Source: Actinoallomurus liliacearum (GTDB lineage Bacteria; Actinomycetota; Actinomycetes; Streptosporangiales; Streptosporangiaceae). From it: a DNA stretch of 64,000 nt. Shown one piece after another: positions 33,770 to 43,126 of the stretch. Below the pieces are notes generated by a model that worked only from the letters and a program-made list of their open reading frames with translations, was not told the DNA's origin and did no database searches. Position numbers and translations under genes: made by a program. Every line of letters starts with the position of its first letter. The first letter of the stretch is position 1. The stretch is taken from the NCBI RefSeq assembly GCF_039542035.1, contig NZ_BAABHJ010000002.1:558001-622000 (forward strand), given 5' to 3'.

Positions 33770-33947
33770 GGCGATAACACCCTGCTGCCGACCGTTACAG
33801 AGAGATGCTCAATGACCAGGAAGGACAGAGCGGCCGCAGGAAGCAGCGCCCGAAAACAATGTTGACATCAAGATCTTTACATGTCACGATCTGCGATCGC
33901 ATGGTCCTCACCTAGGAGATTACGGAGCGAGAGGAACGAACACTTTT

Positions 33948-34430
33948 ATGGCGTTGCCAAAATTCAAGCACGCGGTCCTGGTACGACTGGCGGGTGTGGC
34001 ACTGGCAGGCACGGCAGGGCTTATGGCCTTTACTGGCCTAACAGCCACTCCGGCGCACGCGCAGGGATGGAATGTCACCGGCCCTCACAATGCTCAATGC
34101 AAGGGCGCCGGGCTTTACTGCCTCTACTACCATCAAGACGTTTGGTATTCGAACAATGCGGAGTGGAGTTTTAACAACTATACGCCCGACCTCGGCAGCT
34201 GGAAGTTCGATCTCTGTTCCGGGGGCGGTAGCGGCAGCTGCGAGGGATGGAATACATACATACGCAACAACGCCGCATCGATGTCCGCCGTAGGCTGCGC
34301 CGGCATGACCGTCTGGTACTCCCCGAACTACACGGGGAATTTCAACTGGATCGAGGGCGGTTCATGGGGGAACCTCAATAGCTACCTGGTGAATAATGAG
34401 GCGTCCACCTCCAAGGGTAACCTGTGCTGA
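33948..34430 (+). CDS. Secreted peptidase inhibitor family I36 protein
   Basis: A 160-residue exported protein. Residues 1-38 are a signal peptide ending ATPAHAQ. The mature part is a compact cysteine-containing beta/gamma-crystallin-like domain: CKGAGLYCLYYHQDVWYSNN, WKFDLCSGGGSGSCEGWNTY, and VWYSPNYTGN. This matches the I36 family, whose founder SMPI inhibits metalloproteases; related domains also act as secreted lytic-enzyme inhibitors. Codon use is less GC-rich than the neighbours (AAT, TAT and TTT are frequent), suggesting recent acquisition. A GAGAGG lies about ten bases before the ATG. A second secreted protein follows after 55 bp. Confidence 0.8.
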   Translation: MALPKFKHAVLVRLAGVALAGTAGLMAFTGLTATPAHAQGWNVTGPHNAQCKGAGLYCLYYHQDVWYSNNAEWSFNNYTPDLGSWKFDLCSGGGSGSCEGWNTYIRNNAASMSAVGCAGMTVWYSPNYTGNFNWIEGGSWGNLNSYLVNNEASTSKGNLC

Positions 34431-34485
34431 CCGATCACTGACGCCATAACCCTCACCTGCAATCGCAAAGGAACTCTTCACCGAC

Positions 34486-35490
34486 ATGTCGCGACGTTTG
34501 GTGCTAATCGCCGGGGCCGGGGTCACCGCCGCCGCCGCAGCCGTAGTCGTCAGTGGTGGCGTATCAGGATCGGCGACTCCCGCCTCTGTGGACGCCTCCA
34601 GAGCCTCCGCAACAACGGTCTACACGCCCTCCGTCCATGCCGCCGCGATGCCTCTGGACGCCTATCAGCTCAGCGCCGCGCAGGAGGCGCAGAAGGTCAA
34701 CCTCAGTGTCCTCATGGACCGCGCTTGCATGAGGTCGTTCGGGCTGTCCTACCTCCCGCACTACACCGACCGCGCAAAGATCATCACGGCGACATTCGCC
34801 GTCTACAACAGCCGCCGTTACGGGATCAGTGACCCGGTCGCCGCGAGCAGATTCGGCTACCATCTGCCCTCGCAGCCAACGATCACCAGCTCCTCCGACG
34901 ACGGCGATCAAGCCGACACCTCACCGACGACGATGTCGCCTGACAAGAGGCGGGTCTTCACCGGCGTGGCGGCGAAGCAGCTGCCGTCGTTGACAGCGAA
35001 GACACCGGACTCGGCGGTCTCGCCCGGCACTTACCTCGGCAAGGCCATCCCCGCTGGAGGTTGCAGTGGCCAGACGCACCGGGAACTGAAGGACGACCCG
35101 GCGCCCGACGCGGCGAAGGCGAACGAGCTGGCGGCGAGGCTGAACCAGGAGGCGTTCACCAAGACCCTCCACGACCGCAGAGCTCTCACGGCGAGCGCCG
35201 CATGGCGGCAGTGCATGACGGCCAAGGGCTACTCCCGTTACGCCACCCCGCTGGCGGCCAGTGCCGGCTTCAACCTCAACGGCCCGGTGACCAAACGGGA
35301 GATCAAGACGGCTGTCGCTGACGTCGCCTGTCAGCAGCAAGTGCATTACGTCCAGACGCTCACCACCCTCGAGGCGGGCTACCAGAAGAGCTCGATCGCC
35401 CAGCACACCGCCGCCCTCGCCCCCTTGAAGGCGCAGGTTGCCGGGCAGCTCACAGCGCTGAGGAAGGCGCTTCAGGCCAACGGCGGATGA
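34486..35490 (+). CDS. Secreted protein of unknown function
   Basis: A 334-residue exported protein. The N-terminus MSRRLVLIAGAGVTAAAAAV is a signal or anchor, followed by an Ala/Ser-rich linker to about residue 55. The mature part has a probable disulfide pair in ACMRSFGLSYLP (about 81) and later cysteines (about 199, 240 and 275); the segment AAWRQCMTAKGYSRYATP recurs in actinobacterial secreted proteins of unknown role. AAAGGA lies upstream. It follows the I36 inhibitor by 55 bp in the same direction and ends at a strong terminator, so the two are probably co-transcribed. I recognise no named domain. Confidence 0.65.
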   Translation: MSRRLVLIAGAGVTAAAAAVVVSGGVSGSATPASVDASRASATTVYTPSVHAAAMPLDAYQLSAAQEAQKVNLSVLMDRACMRSFGLSYLPHYTDRAKIITATFAVYNSRRYGISDPVAASRFGYHLPSQPTITSSSDDGDQADTSPTTMSPDKRRVFTGVAAKQLPSLTAKTPDSAVSPGTYLGKAIPAGGCSGQTHRELKDDPAPDAAKANELAARLNQEAFTKTLHDRRALTASAAWRQCMTAKGYSRYATPLAASAGFNLNGPVTKREIKTAVADVACQQQVHYVQTLTTLEAGYQKSSIAQHTAALAPLKAQVAGQLTALRKALQANGG

Positions 35491-35516
35491 CGTGTGCCAG
35501 TCGCAGGTGATCGCTT

Positions 35517-35554
35517 CGGGAGGGCGCTGCCCGTACTGCTCCAGCGCCCTCCCG
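35517..35554 (+). terminator. Terminator between converging operons
   Basis: Arms 35517-35529 (CGGGAGGGCGCTG) and 35542-35554 form a perfect 13-bp stem with a 12-nt loop, 26 bp after the secreted-protein stop and 28 bp before the end of the converging permease gene. Confidence 0.7.
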
Positions 35555-35582
35555 GTCGCGGCCATTCGGGTTGCGTGGCCGG

Positions 35583-36593
35583 TCACAGTCGGCGGGCCCG
35601 GCTCAGGTAGGTCTGGGCCACCACCACGACGGCGAGGAACGCGCCGCTGACGACCTGTTGGTAGGACGAGGACAGGTCACCGATCTGGTTGATCAGGTTC
35701 TGGATGACGCCGAGGAGGAGGACGCCGGCGATCGTGCCGCTGACCGAGCCCGCGCCGCCGGTCAGCAGCGTGCCGCCGATGACGACCGCCGCGATGACGT
35801 CGAGTTCCATGCCGGTGCCGAGGATGGTCACGCCCGACGACAGGCGCGCGGCGTTCAGCGCGCCGGACAGGCCGGCCAGCGCGCCGGACAGCACGTAGAC
35901 AGTGATCTTCGTCCGGATGACGGGCACGCCCATGAGCGCGGCGGCGTCCTCCGCGCCGCCGATGGCGTACACCGCCTGGCCGAACCCGGTCCGCTGCAGC
36001 AGCACGCCGCCGATGACGAACAGCGCGAGCGTCAGGTAGATGGGGTAGCCCAGGCCGAACAGGTGTCCCTGGCCGAGCCGGGCGAGCACCGAGCCGTGCG
36101 GGATCAGGTACGTCGTCGCGCCTTCGCGGGAGATCGACAGCAGCAGGCCCCGGGCGCCGAGCAGGCCGGCGAGGGTGACGATGAACGGCGCCAGCCGGAC
36201 CCGGGCGATCAGCAGACCCTGGACGAGGCCGATCGCGCCGCACACCACCAGCGGCACCATGAGCCCGGCCGGGGTCCCCCACCGTACGGCGTACGCGGCC
36301 AGCACCCCGCCGAGCGCGAACACCGAGCCGACCGACAGGTCGATGCCGCCGGTGATGATGACGAAGGTCATGCCGAGCGCCACCATCGCGGGGAACGACG
36401 ACGTGATGGCGATGTCGCCGAGGTTCTCCCTCGTAGGAAAGTGGCTGAAGGAGAGCGAGCCGACCAGGAGCAGAAGGACCAGCACCGCGGTCGCGCCGTG
36501 CCGCTGGATCAGGCCGAAGGCGCGGTCGCGCCGGCTCAGCGCGTAGGCGTCCTGGGTGACGGGCGTGTCGGCCGTCGCTTGCTCGGTGGTCAT
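35583..36593 (-). CDS. Sugar ABC permease, YjfF/RbsC type
   Basis: A 336-residue BPD_transp_2 family permease with about ten hydrophobic segments. The conserved loop MTFVIITGGIDLSVGSVFAL (about 75) and the C-terminal VIGGTLLTGGAGSVSGTIAG are hallmarks of ribose/galactofuranose-type (CUT2) permeases. It is the last gene of a leftward operon of binding protein, small ORF, ATPase and two permeases. ATG 36593 overlaps the preceding permease stop. With two unequal permeases the system most resembles YtfQRT-YjfF, the galactofuranose importer. Confidence 0.88.
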   Translation of the reverse strand: MTTEQATADTPVTQDAYALSRRDRAFGLIQRHGATAVLVLLLLVGSLSFSHFPTRENLGDIAITSSFPAMVALGMTFVIITGGIDLSVGSVFALGGVLAAYAVRWGTPAGLMVPLVVCGAIGLVQGLLIARVRLAPFIVTLAGLLGARGLLLSISREGATTYLIPHGSVLARLGQGHLFGLGYPIYLTLALFVIGGVLLQRTGFGQAVYAIGGAEDAAALMGVPVIRTKITVYVLSGALAGLSGALNAARLSSGVTILGTGMELDVIAAVVIGGTLLTGGAGSVSGTIAGVLLLGVIQNLINQIGDLSSSYQQVVSGAFLAVVVVAQTYLSRARRL

Positions 36594-37555
36594 CGTCCGG
36601 CCCCTCCCCTCGCCGCGTACACGGCACCAAGGATGATCACTGCCTGCACCATCTGGGCGACCGAGTCCGGCAGATCGTGTTTGATCAGCGTCGCCCGTAC
36701 GAGCTGGATGAGCAGCGCGCCGGCGACGGTGCCCAGCACCCGCACCCGGCCGCCGGTGAGCGGCGTGCCGCCGACAACGACCGCGGTGATCGCCGAGAGC
36801 TCCATCAGCAGGCCGAGGGACGAGGGGTCGCTCGCCTGCAGGCGGGCGGTGGCCAGCACGCCCGCGACCGCGGCCAGCAGGCCGGACAGGACGTACACCA
36901 GCAGGAGGACCCGCCGGACCGGCAGCCCGGACAGGACGCTCGCCGTGCGGTTGCCGCCGATCGCGACGAGCTGCCGGCCGAAGGTCGTACGCCGGACGAC
37001 GCCGGTGACCACGAGGGTCAGGACGCCCGCGACGAGCACCGGCAGCGGGACCCCGACGAGGCTCGACGAGCCGAGGTCGAGCAGGGTCGCGTCGTGCACG
37101 TCCTTGAGCTGACCGCCGGCCAGCACGAGGGCCAGGCCGCGCCCGCCGACGAACAGGCACAGCGTGGCGACGATCGGCTGGACGTTGACGAACGCCACCA
37201 GCGAGCCGTTCACCAGCCCGACCGCGACGCCGCCCACCAGGGCGACCAGGATCGCCGGGCCGACGCCGTACCCGAGGTAGAGCGGGATCAGCGCGGTGGC
37301 CAGCGCCATCACCGAGCCGACCGACAGGTCCACGCCCTCCGTGCCGATCACCAGGGCCATGCCGAGGGAGACGATGACGACCGGTGCGACCTGGACGAGC
37401 TGGGTGCGCAGGTTCTCGGTGCTGAGGAAGTGCGGGGTGATCGCGATGTTGACGACGACGAGCGCGACGATCGCCGCGTACACGCCGTAGTTCTGCAGCC
37501 AGGCCAGCACCCGCGCGCCGGCCGGCCGGGGCAGCGCGACAGCGGTGTCGCTCAT
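36590..37555 (-). CDS. Sugar ABC permease, YtfT/RbsC type
   Basis: A 321-residue CUT2 permease, partner of the next gene. The family loop is MALVIGTEGVDLSVGSVMAL (about 67) and the C-terminal signature is VVVGGTPLTGGRVRVLGTVAG. Two different permease chains per transporter is the YtfT/YjfF arrangement rather than the RbsC homodimer. It overlaps the ATPase gene by 4 bases and the second permease by 4 bases, so the three are translationally coupled. Confidence 0.88.
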   Translation of the reverse strand: MSDTAVALPRPAGARVLAWLQNYGVYAAIVALVVVNIAITPHFLSTENLRTQLVQVAPVVIVSLGMALVIGTEGVDLSVGSVMALATALIPLYLGYGVGPAILVALVGGVAVGLVNGSLVAFVNVQPIVATLCLFVGGRGLALVLAGGQLKDVHDATLLDLGSSSLVGVPLPVLVAGVLTLVVTGVVRRTTFGRQLVAIGGNRTASVLSGLPVRRVLLLVYVLSGLLAAVAGVLATARLQASDPSSLGLLMELSAITAVVVGGTPLTGGRVRVLGTVAGALLIQLVRATLIKHDLPDSVAQMVQAVIILGAVYAARGGAGR

Positions 37556-39111
37556 CCCACTTCCTCCCGCGCGTGGGCGGCGATCGTGGTCATCACGGCC
37601 TCCTCGGTGAGTTCGTCCCCGGTCAGCTCACCGACCACGGCGCCGTTGCGCAAGACCATGACGCGGTCCGAGCCCTCGACCAGCTCCTCCAGGTCCGAGG
37701 AGATCAGCAGGACGGCGAGGCCCGCCTCGGCGAGTTCGTCGACGAGCGCCTGGACCTCCGCCTTCGCGCCGACGTCGATGCCGCGTGTCGGCTCGTCCAG
37801 CAGCAGCACCTTGGGCTCGGTGGCCAGCCAGCGGGCCAGCAGGACCTTCTGCTGGTTGCCGCCGGACAGCTCGGCGACCGGCTGGTGCGGCCCGGTCGCC
37901 TTGATTCGCAGTCGCGCCATGAAGGTGTCCACGATCCGGTCGATGCGCGCGTCGGAGACGACGCCGGCGCGGGCCAGCCGCGGGAGGGCGGCCAGCGCGA
38001 TGTTGTCGCGGACCGACAGGGTCGGCACGATGCCCTCCGCCTTGCGGTCCTCGGGCAGCAGCGCGATGCCCGCCCGTACGGCGGCCGTGGCCGAGCCCCG
38101 GCGGACCGGGAACCCGGCGACGGTGACCCCGCCCGCGTCGAGCGGCAGGACGCCCGCGATGGCCTTCGCCGTCTCGGTACGCCCCGCGCCGAGCAGGCCG
38201 CCCAGCCCGACCACCTCGCCGGGCCGGATGGCCAGCGACACGTCGTCGAGCAGGTGCCGGCTGGACAGCCCGTTCGCCTCGAGGACCGGCCCGCCGGACG
38301 CCTCGTGCGCTCCGGAGAACCGGGTGACGCCTTCGGCGCGGACCTGGGCGACGTCGCGGCCGAGCATCAGCGAGACGAGGCGGAGCCGGTCCAGATCGGC
38401 GAGGGCGCCCTGGTGGACGACCCGGCCGTCGCGCAGGACCGTGACGCCGTCGCAGACGCGGTACAGCTCGTCCAGGCGGTGGCTGACGTAGATGACCGCG
38501 ATCCCCCGCTCGCGGAGCCGGTCGATGACGCCGAACAGCGTGTCGACCTCGCGCGGTTCGAGAGAGGAGGTCGGCTCGTCCATGATGACCACGCGGGCGT
38601 CGACCGAGACGGCGCGCGCCAGCGCGACCATCTGCTGCGCGCCGACGCCGAGGGAGCGCAGCGGCAGCCGGACGTCCACCCGCACGCCGTACGACTCCAG
38701 CGTCCGGGCGGCCAGCTGATGCATGCGGCGCGTGTCGATGAGCCGCAGGGCGCGGCGCGGCTCGCGGCCGAGCAGCAGGTTGCGGGCCACGCTGAGGTCC
38801 GGGACCAGCCCGATCTCCTGGTGCACCGCCTGCACACCGGCCCGTTGCGCCTCCAGCGGACCGGTGAACCCGGCGGGCCGGCCCGCGAGGAGCACCTCAC
38901 CCTCGTCCGGCCGGTGCACACCCGTGATCACTTTGATGAGGGTCGACTTGCCCGCGCCGTTCTCGCCGACCAGCGCGTGGACCTCGCCGGGCCGCAGGCT
39001 CAGGGACACCCGGTCGAGGGCGAGCACGCCGGTGAAGCGCTTGACGATGTCGCGCGCCTGCAGCACCGGCGTGTCTCCCGGATCGCGCTGTTCGGGGACG
39101 GGATCGGTCAT
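37552..39111 (-). CDS. Sugar ABC importer ATPase with two nucleotide-binding domains
   Basis: A 519-residue RbsA/YtfR-type ATPase. The first domain has Walker A GENGAGKST (about 50) and Walker B VVIMDEPTSS (about 175); the second has the degenerate Walker A GLGGLLGAGRTET (about 290), the signature ELSGGNQQK and Walker B VLLLDEPTRGID. This one-good-one-degenerate pattern is normal for CUT2 ATPases. It powers the two permeases encoded just downstream (4-bp overlap). Its ATG overlaps the stop of a 23-codon ORF, and its ribosome site AAGGAGG lies inside that ORF. Confidence 0.9.
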   Translation of the reverse strand: MTDPVPEQRDPGDTPVLQARDIVKRFTGVLALDRVSLSLRPGEVHALVGENGAGKSTLIKVITGVHRPDEGEVLLAGRPAGFTGPLEAQRAGVQAVHQEIGLVPDLSVARNLLLGREPRRALRLIDTRRMHQLAARTLESYGVRVDVRLPLRSLGVGAQQMVALARAVSVDARVVIMDEPTSSLEPREVDTLFGVIDRLRERGIAVIYVSHRLDELYRVCDGVTVLRDGRVVHQGALADLDRLRLVSLMLGRDVAQVRAEGVTRFSGAHEASGGPVLEANGLSSRHLLDDVSLAIRPGEVVGLGGLLGAGRTETAKAIAGVLPLDAGGVTVAGFPVRRGSATAAVRAGIALLPEDRKAEGIVPTLSVRDNIALAALPRLARAGVVSDARIDRIVDTFMARLRIKATGPHQPVAELSGGNQQKVLLARWLATEPKVLLLDEPTRGIDVGAKAEVQALVDELAEAGLAVLLISSDLEELVEGSDRVMVLRNGAVVGELTGDELTEEAVMTTIAAHAREEVG

Positions 39112-39179
39112 GAGGCCTCCTTCGTCGGCCTCATGACCAAGGTGCTGTGCTCACTGATTCCCTCGCTTCGCTCGGTCAT
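39108..39179 (-). CDS. 23-codon coupled ORF, copy 2 (MTERSEGI peptide)
   Basis: Encodes MTERSEGISEHSTLV and ends RPTKEAS. The first 24 bases are identical to copy 1 at 3482, as are the 15 bases that carry the ribosome site of the next gene (CCGACGAAGGAGGCC). Its TGA overlaps the ATPase ATG as ATGA. It begins 29 bp after the binding-protein gene. The two host operons have unrelated functions, so conservation is tied to the coupling segment, not to a pathway. Confidence 0.5.
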   Translation of the reverse strand: MTERSEGISEHSTLVMRPTKEAS

Positions 39180-39208
39180 GGGCACCCCCGGTCGTGTCGG
39201 AGCATCGA

Positions 39209-40291
39209 TCAGTACGCGGACGCGAGCGACTGCTTGGCGTTGGAGGAGTCGTACTCCCGGTCGGAGATGATGACCTTGTCGGGGATCGGCTCGCCGTTCA
39301 CGAACTTGCTCAGCGTCTGGAACGCCAGCGGGCCGAAGCGGGGGTTGGACTCCACGACCGCGTAGATCCAGCCGCTGACGATCTGGGACACGGCGTTGCG
39401 GGTCCCGTCCACGGACACGATCTTGATGTCGCCGGCCTTCTTGCCCGCGCCCTTGAGGGCGGTGACCGCGCCCAGCGCCATCTCGTCGTTCTCGGCGTAG
39501 ATCGCGTTGACGTCGGGGTGGCTCTGGATCATCTGCTCGGTGACCTGCTGGCCCTTCTCGCGGGCGAAGTCGCCGGTCTGCTGGAAGGTGATCTGGATGC
39601 CGGGCGCCTGCTTGGCGATCTCGTCCTTGAAGCCGTTGGTGCGCTCGGTGGTCACGTTGTTGCCGGACGAGCCGAGGAGGACCGCGACCTTGCCCTTGCC
39701 GTTCAGAGCTTTGATCATCTGGTCGGCGGCCCGCTTGCCCTGCTGGTAGAAGTCGGACCCGATGAAGGTCACGTAGTCCTTGCAGGCGGTCGCGTTGATC
39801 TTCCGGTCGACCGTGATGATCGGGATGTGCTTGGCGGCGGCCTGCTGCAGCACGGGCTCCCAGCCGTCGGAGTTCAGCGGCGCGATGACCAGTGCCTTCG
39901 CCCCCTGGGCGATGAGCTGCTGGACGTCGCTGATCTGCTTGCTGAACTGCGACTGGCCGTTGGTCGTCCGCAGGCCGGTGATCCCCTCCTGCTTCGCCTC
40001 CGCCTTGATCGAGGCCGTCTCCGCGATGCGGAAGGGGTTGGCCTCCTTCTCGGACTGCGAGAACCCGACCACCGAGGTCTTCAGGTCGAACTTCGTGCCC
40101 CCGAACTTGTCGATCGTGCAGGAGGGCGCGGAACCCGACGGGCTCTGCACCACCTGCCCGGCCTGAGCGCTCCCGCCGCCGGTCGGCTGGTCCTTCTCGG
40201 ACTTGGCGCAGCCGGCGGCGAGCAGGGCGGTCATCGCGAGGAACGTGGTGGTGAGCGCGACCGGGCGCGAGCGGTACGGAGGGACGGTCAT
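39209..40291 (-). CDS. Sugar-binding lipoprotein of the CUT2 importer (YtfQ-like)
   Basis: A 360-residue periplasmic-binding-protein-like (Peripla_BP_4) protein. A signal with lipobox LLAAGC ends at about residue 23. The mature protein has the type I fold: VVGFSQSEKEANPFRIAETA near residue 60, ALVIAPLNSDGWEPVLQQA at about 120, and IYAENDEMALGAVTALKGAG at about 255. The pattern NPFR and ...APxNSDG...VDRKI recalls galactofuranose-binding YtfQ. GGAAGGA precedes ATG 40291. It is the first gene of the leftward importer operon and diverges from a secreted GH2 enzyme, so released galactose- or arabinose-type sugars are likely ligands. Confidence 0.87.
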   Translation of the reverse strand: MTVPPYRSRPVALTTTFLAMTALLAAGCAKSEKDQPTGGGSAQAGQVVQSPSGSAPSCTIDKFGGTKFDLKTSVVGFSQSEKEANPFRIAETASIKAEAKQEGITGLRTTNGQSQFSKQISDVQQLIAQGAKALVIAPLNSDGWEPVLQQAAAKHIPIITVDRKINATACKDYVTFIGSDFYQQGKRAADQMIKALNGKGKVAVLLGSSGNNVTTERTNGFKDEIAKQAPGIQITFQQTGDFAREKGQQVTEQMIQSHPDVNAIYAENDEMALGAVTALKGAGKKAGDIKIVSVDGTRNAVSQIVSGWIYAVVESNPRFGPLAFQTLSKFVNGEPIPDKVIISDREYDSSNAKQSLASAY

Positions 40292-40539
40292 TGCAGGTCC
40301 TTCCCCAGGCGGAGGCGAGATTCCGGTAATTGACGCACCCACGATCGAGTTCTGTCAATAGCGATCAGCATCGATCTAATTTTTCGGTCTGAATCTTGCA
40401 GGATCGATCAGCGGCCTTCATGCTGTGCTCACCGGTACCGGCCGTCCCAGTCCTCCTGGCCTCCGTCCGTTCCGGCGCAGCCGCGCGCCGCGCTGCGCCC
40501 ATCCGCCCATCACCCTGTTTCAACAGATGGGAGTCTGCC
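40292..40539. promoter_or_regulatory. Divergent control region of importer and GH2 gene
   Basis: Between the divergent importer and GH2 genes, CGATCAGC occurs at 40362-40369 and 40405-40412, 43 bp apart, each touching an ATCGATC stretch. AT-rich DNA (40370-40395) lies between them. The repeats could be operators for the DeoR-type regulator at 47240-48046; this is inference. Confidence 0.4.
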
Positions 40540-43068
40540 GTGCCCGCCCTCCGATCATCCAGCCTCGCCAGACCTCGTGGCCCGGCCGTCATCATCGGCC
40601 TCGCGGTCGCGCTTCTCGCCGCACTCGTCGCCCCCGCCTCCGCCTCCGCACCGGCCCCCGCCTCCGCACCGGCCGCCGCGTCCTGGAAGGCCCAGACCCC
40701 GCCGCTGACCACGCCCTGGACCGACCAGGTCTCCCCGACCAACGCCCTCCCGGAGTACCCGCGGCCCCAGCTGACCCGGTCCCGGTGGCAGAACCTCAAC
40801 GGCGAATGGCAGTTCGCCGAGGCGTCCGCCGGCGAGACGCCGCCGACCGGCAAGACCTTGGCGGAGCGGATCCTCGTCCCGTACCCGGTCGAGTCGGCGC
40901 TGTCCGGGATCAAGCGCCACGTCGACCACATGTGGTACCGCCGGACGTTCACCGTGCCGAAGTCCTGGCACGGCGGCCGGCTCCTCCTGCACTTCCAGGC
41001 CGTCGACTACCACGCCACCGTCTACGTGAACGGCACGCAGGTGGCCACGCACACGGGCGGCTACGACGGCTTCTCCGCCGACGTCACCGGCGCGCTCCGG
41101 GGCAACGGCCCGCAGGAGCTGCTGGTCGGCGTCGACGACCCCACCGACATCGGCTCCCAGGCACTCGGCAAGCAGCGCAAGCCCGGTGACGGCATCTTCT
41201 ACACCCCGTCCTCCGGGATCTGGCAGACCGTCTGGATGGAGCCGGTCGCCGCGTCGTACGTCTCCCGCCTGGACGCGACGCCGGACCTGGCGAGCAAGAC
41301 GCTGCGGCTGACCACGCACGTCGCCGGGAGCCCGGCGGCGACGGTCGAGGCCGTCGCGTACGCCGGGCACCGCCCGGTGGGCCGGGCCGTCGGCGCGGCG
41401 GGTGCCGAGCTGAGCATTCCGATCCGCAAGCCGCACCTGTGGACGCCGGACGACCCGTACCTGTACACGCTGAAGGTGCGGGTCCGGGAGGGTCACAAGG
41501 TCGTCGACGAGGTCGGCTCGTACTCCGGGATGCGTTCGATCGGCCTCGGGAAGGGTCCCGACGGCAAGGTGCGGATGCTGCTGAACGGCAAGTTCGTCAT
41601 GCAGGTCGGCACGCTCGACCAGGGCTTCTGGCCGGACGGCATCTACACCGCGCCGACCGACGCCGCCCTGCGGTTCGACCTGGAGGCGCACAAGCGCCTC
41701 GGCTTCAACATGGTCCGCAAGCACGTGAAGGTCGAGCCCGACCGCTGGTACTACTGGGCGGACCGGCTCGGGCTGCTCGTGTGGCAGGACATGCCCGCGA
41801 CGTACGCCGGGCACTCGCCGTCCGCGGCGGTCAAGACGCAGTTCGAGACCGAGCTGCGCAACCTCGTCGACCAGCACCGCAGCCACCCGTCCATCGTCGT
41901 GTGGGTGCCCTTCAACGAGGGCTGGGGCGAGTACGAGCCGGATCGGATCGCCGCGCAGGTCAAGGGCTGGGACCCGAGCCGTCTCGTGGACATCGACAGC
42001 GGCACCAACTGCTGTGAGTCCATCCCGAACATCGGCTCGGGCGACATCTACGACGACCACACCTACGTCGGCCCCGGCTCCCCGGTCCAGCAGGGGGCGC
42101 GGGCCGCGGTCGACGGGGAGTACGGCGGGCTCGGCCTCAAGGTCGACGGCCACATGTGGGACCCCGCACACGGCTTCGCCTACGAGATGGAGCCCGACCA
42201 GGCCACGCTGACCCGGCGCTACACCGAGTTGCAGAACCGCCTGCTCGACGTGGAGCAGCGGTGCGGCGTGTCCGCGTCGGTCTACACCCAGATCACCGAT
42301 GTCGAGAACGAGCTCAACGGCATCTACACCTACGACCGTCAGGTCCTCAAGCCCGGCGCCGAGCAGGTCCGCGCGGCCAACGAGGCCCTCATCAAGGCGT
42401 CCGGCTCGGTCGGCCAGGGCGGCGGCCAGAGCTTCCCGCCCGGCACGCCGGGTCTCGACGGCGTCAGCTTCTACCCGCTCGACGAGGGATCCGGCGCGGT
42501 CGCCAAGGACACGGTCGGCACGCACGACGCGACGCTCGTGAACGGGCCGGCGTGGACGGCCGGGCACTCCGGGTCCGCACTGCAGTTCAACGGTTCCAAC
42601 CAGTTCGCCGACACCGGCGCGGCCATCCTGGACACCACCGGGAACTACAGCGTGTCCGCCTGGGTGAAGCTCGACCGGCGCGGCGGGTTCGCCACGGCGG
42701 TCAGCCAGGACGGCGACACGAACAGCGCCTTCTACCTGCAGTACTCGGGCGCTGACGACCGGTTCGCGTTCAGCTTCGCCGGGGTACGGGCGCTCGCGCC
42801 GACCGCCCCGGAGACCGGGCGCTGGTACCACCTCGTCGGGGTCCGTGACGCCGCCTCCGGCTCGCTGACCCTGTACGTCGACGGGCAGAAGGCCGGAAGC
42901 GCGGCGGCCTGCCTCGGCGACCGGTCCACCGGGCACACGGTGATCGGCCGCGGCAGGTACGGCGGCAACCCGGTCGACTACTGGAACGGCGCCATCGACC
43001 AGGTGCACGTCTTCGACCGGGCCCTGTCCGCCGACGACGTCGCCAAGCTCTACCAGTCCGGCAAGTGA
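40540..43068 (+). CDS. Secreted GH2 glycosidase with C-terminal LamG domain
   Basis: An 842-residue exported glycoside hydrolase. The signal peptide is at about 1-36 (GLAVALLAALVAPASA). A GH2 sugar-binding sandwich (about 60-215), an immunoglobulin-like domain (about 220-325) and a TIM barrel (about 330-630) follow. The acid/base glutamate is in VPFNEGWGEYEP (about 460) and the nucleophile in DGEYGGLG (about 525). A LamG/concanavalin-like domain (about 670-842) ends the protein and probably binds polysaccharide. GGGAG lies before GTG 40540; an upstream frame to 40396 is not needed. Beta-galactosidase or related exo-activity is likely; the substrate is undetermined. Divergent from the importer and followed by GH127. 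Confidence 0.87.
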   Translation: MPALRSSSLARPRGPAVIIGLAVALLAALVAPASASAPAPASAPAAASWKAQTPPLTTPWTDQVSPTNALPEYPRPQLTRSRWQNLNGEWQFAEASAGETPPTGKTLAERILVPYPVESALSGIKRHVDHMWYRRTFTVPKSWHGGRLLLHFQAVDYHATVYVNGTQVATHTGGYDGFSADVTGALRGNGPQELLVGVDDPTDIGSQALGKQRKPGDGIFYTPSSGIWQTVWMEPVAASYVSRLDATPDLASKTLRLTTHVAGSPAATVEAVAYAGHRPVGRAVGAAGAELSIPIRKPHLWTPDDPYLYTLKVRVREGHKVVDEVGSYSGMRSIGLGKGPDGKVRMLLNGKFVMQVGTLDQGFWPDGIYTAPTDAALRFDLEAHKRLGFNMVRKHVKVEPDRWYYWADRLGLLVWQDMPATYAGHSPSAAVKTQFETELRNLVDQHRSHPSIVVWVPFNEGWGEYEPDRIAAQVKGWDPSRLVDIDSGTNCCESIPNIGSGDIYDDHTYVGPGSPVQQGARAAVDGEYGGLGLKVDGHMWDPAHGFAYEMEPDQATLTRRYTELQNRLLDVEQRCGVSASVYTQITDVENELNGIYTYDRQVLKPGAEQVRAANEALIKASGSVGQGGGQSFPPGTPGLDGVSFYPLDEGSGAVAKDTVGTHDATLVNGPAWTAGHSGSALQFNGSNQFADTGAAILDTTGNYSVSAWVKLDRRGGFATAVSQDGDTNSAFYLQYSGADDRFAFSFAGVRALAPTAPETGRWYHLVGVRDAASGSLTLYVDGQKAGSAAACLGDRSTGHTVIGRGRYGGNPVDYWNGAIDQVHVFDRALSADDVAKLYQSGK

Positions 43069-43074
43069 CGCGGC

Positions 43075-43102
43075 GCGGGAGGGACCCTCGGGTCCCTCCC
43101 GC
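43075..43102 (+). terminator. Terminator between GH2 and GH127 genes
   Basis: Arms 43075-43087 (GCGGGAGGGACCC) and 43090-43102 are perfectly complementary over 13 bp with almost no loop, so the real loop takes the inner pairs. It lies just after the GH2 stop. Confidence 0.65.
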
Positions 43103-43126
43103 CTCCCGTGAGAAGGAGAGAGTCGG

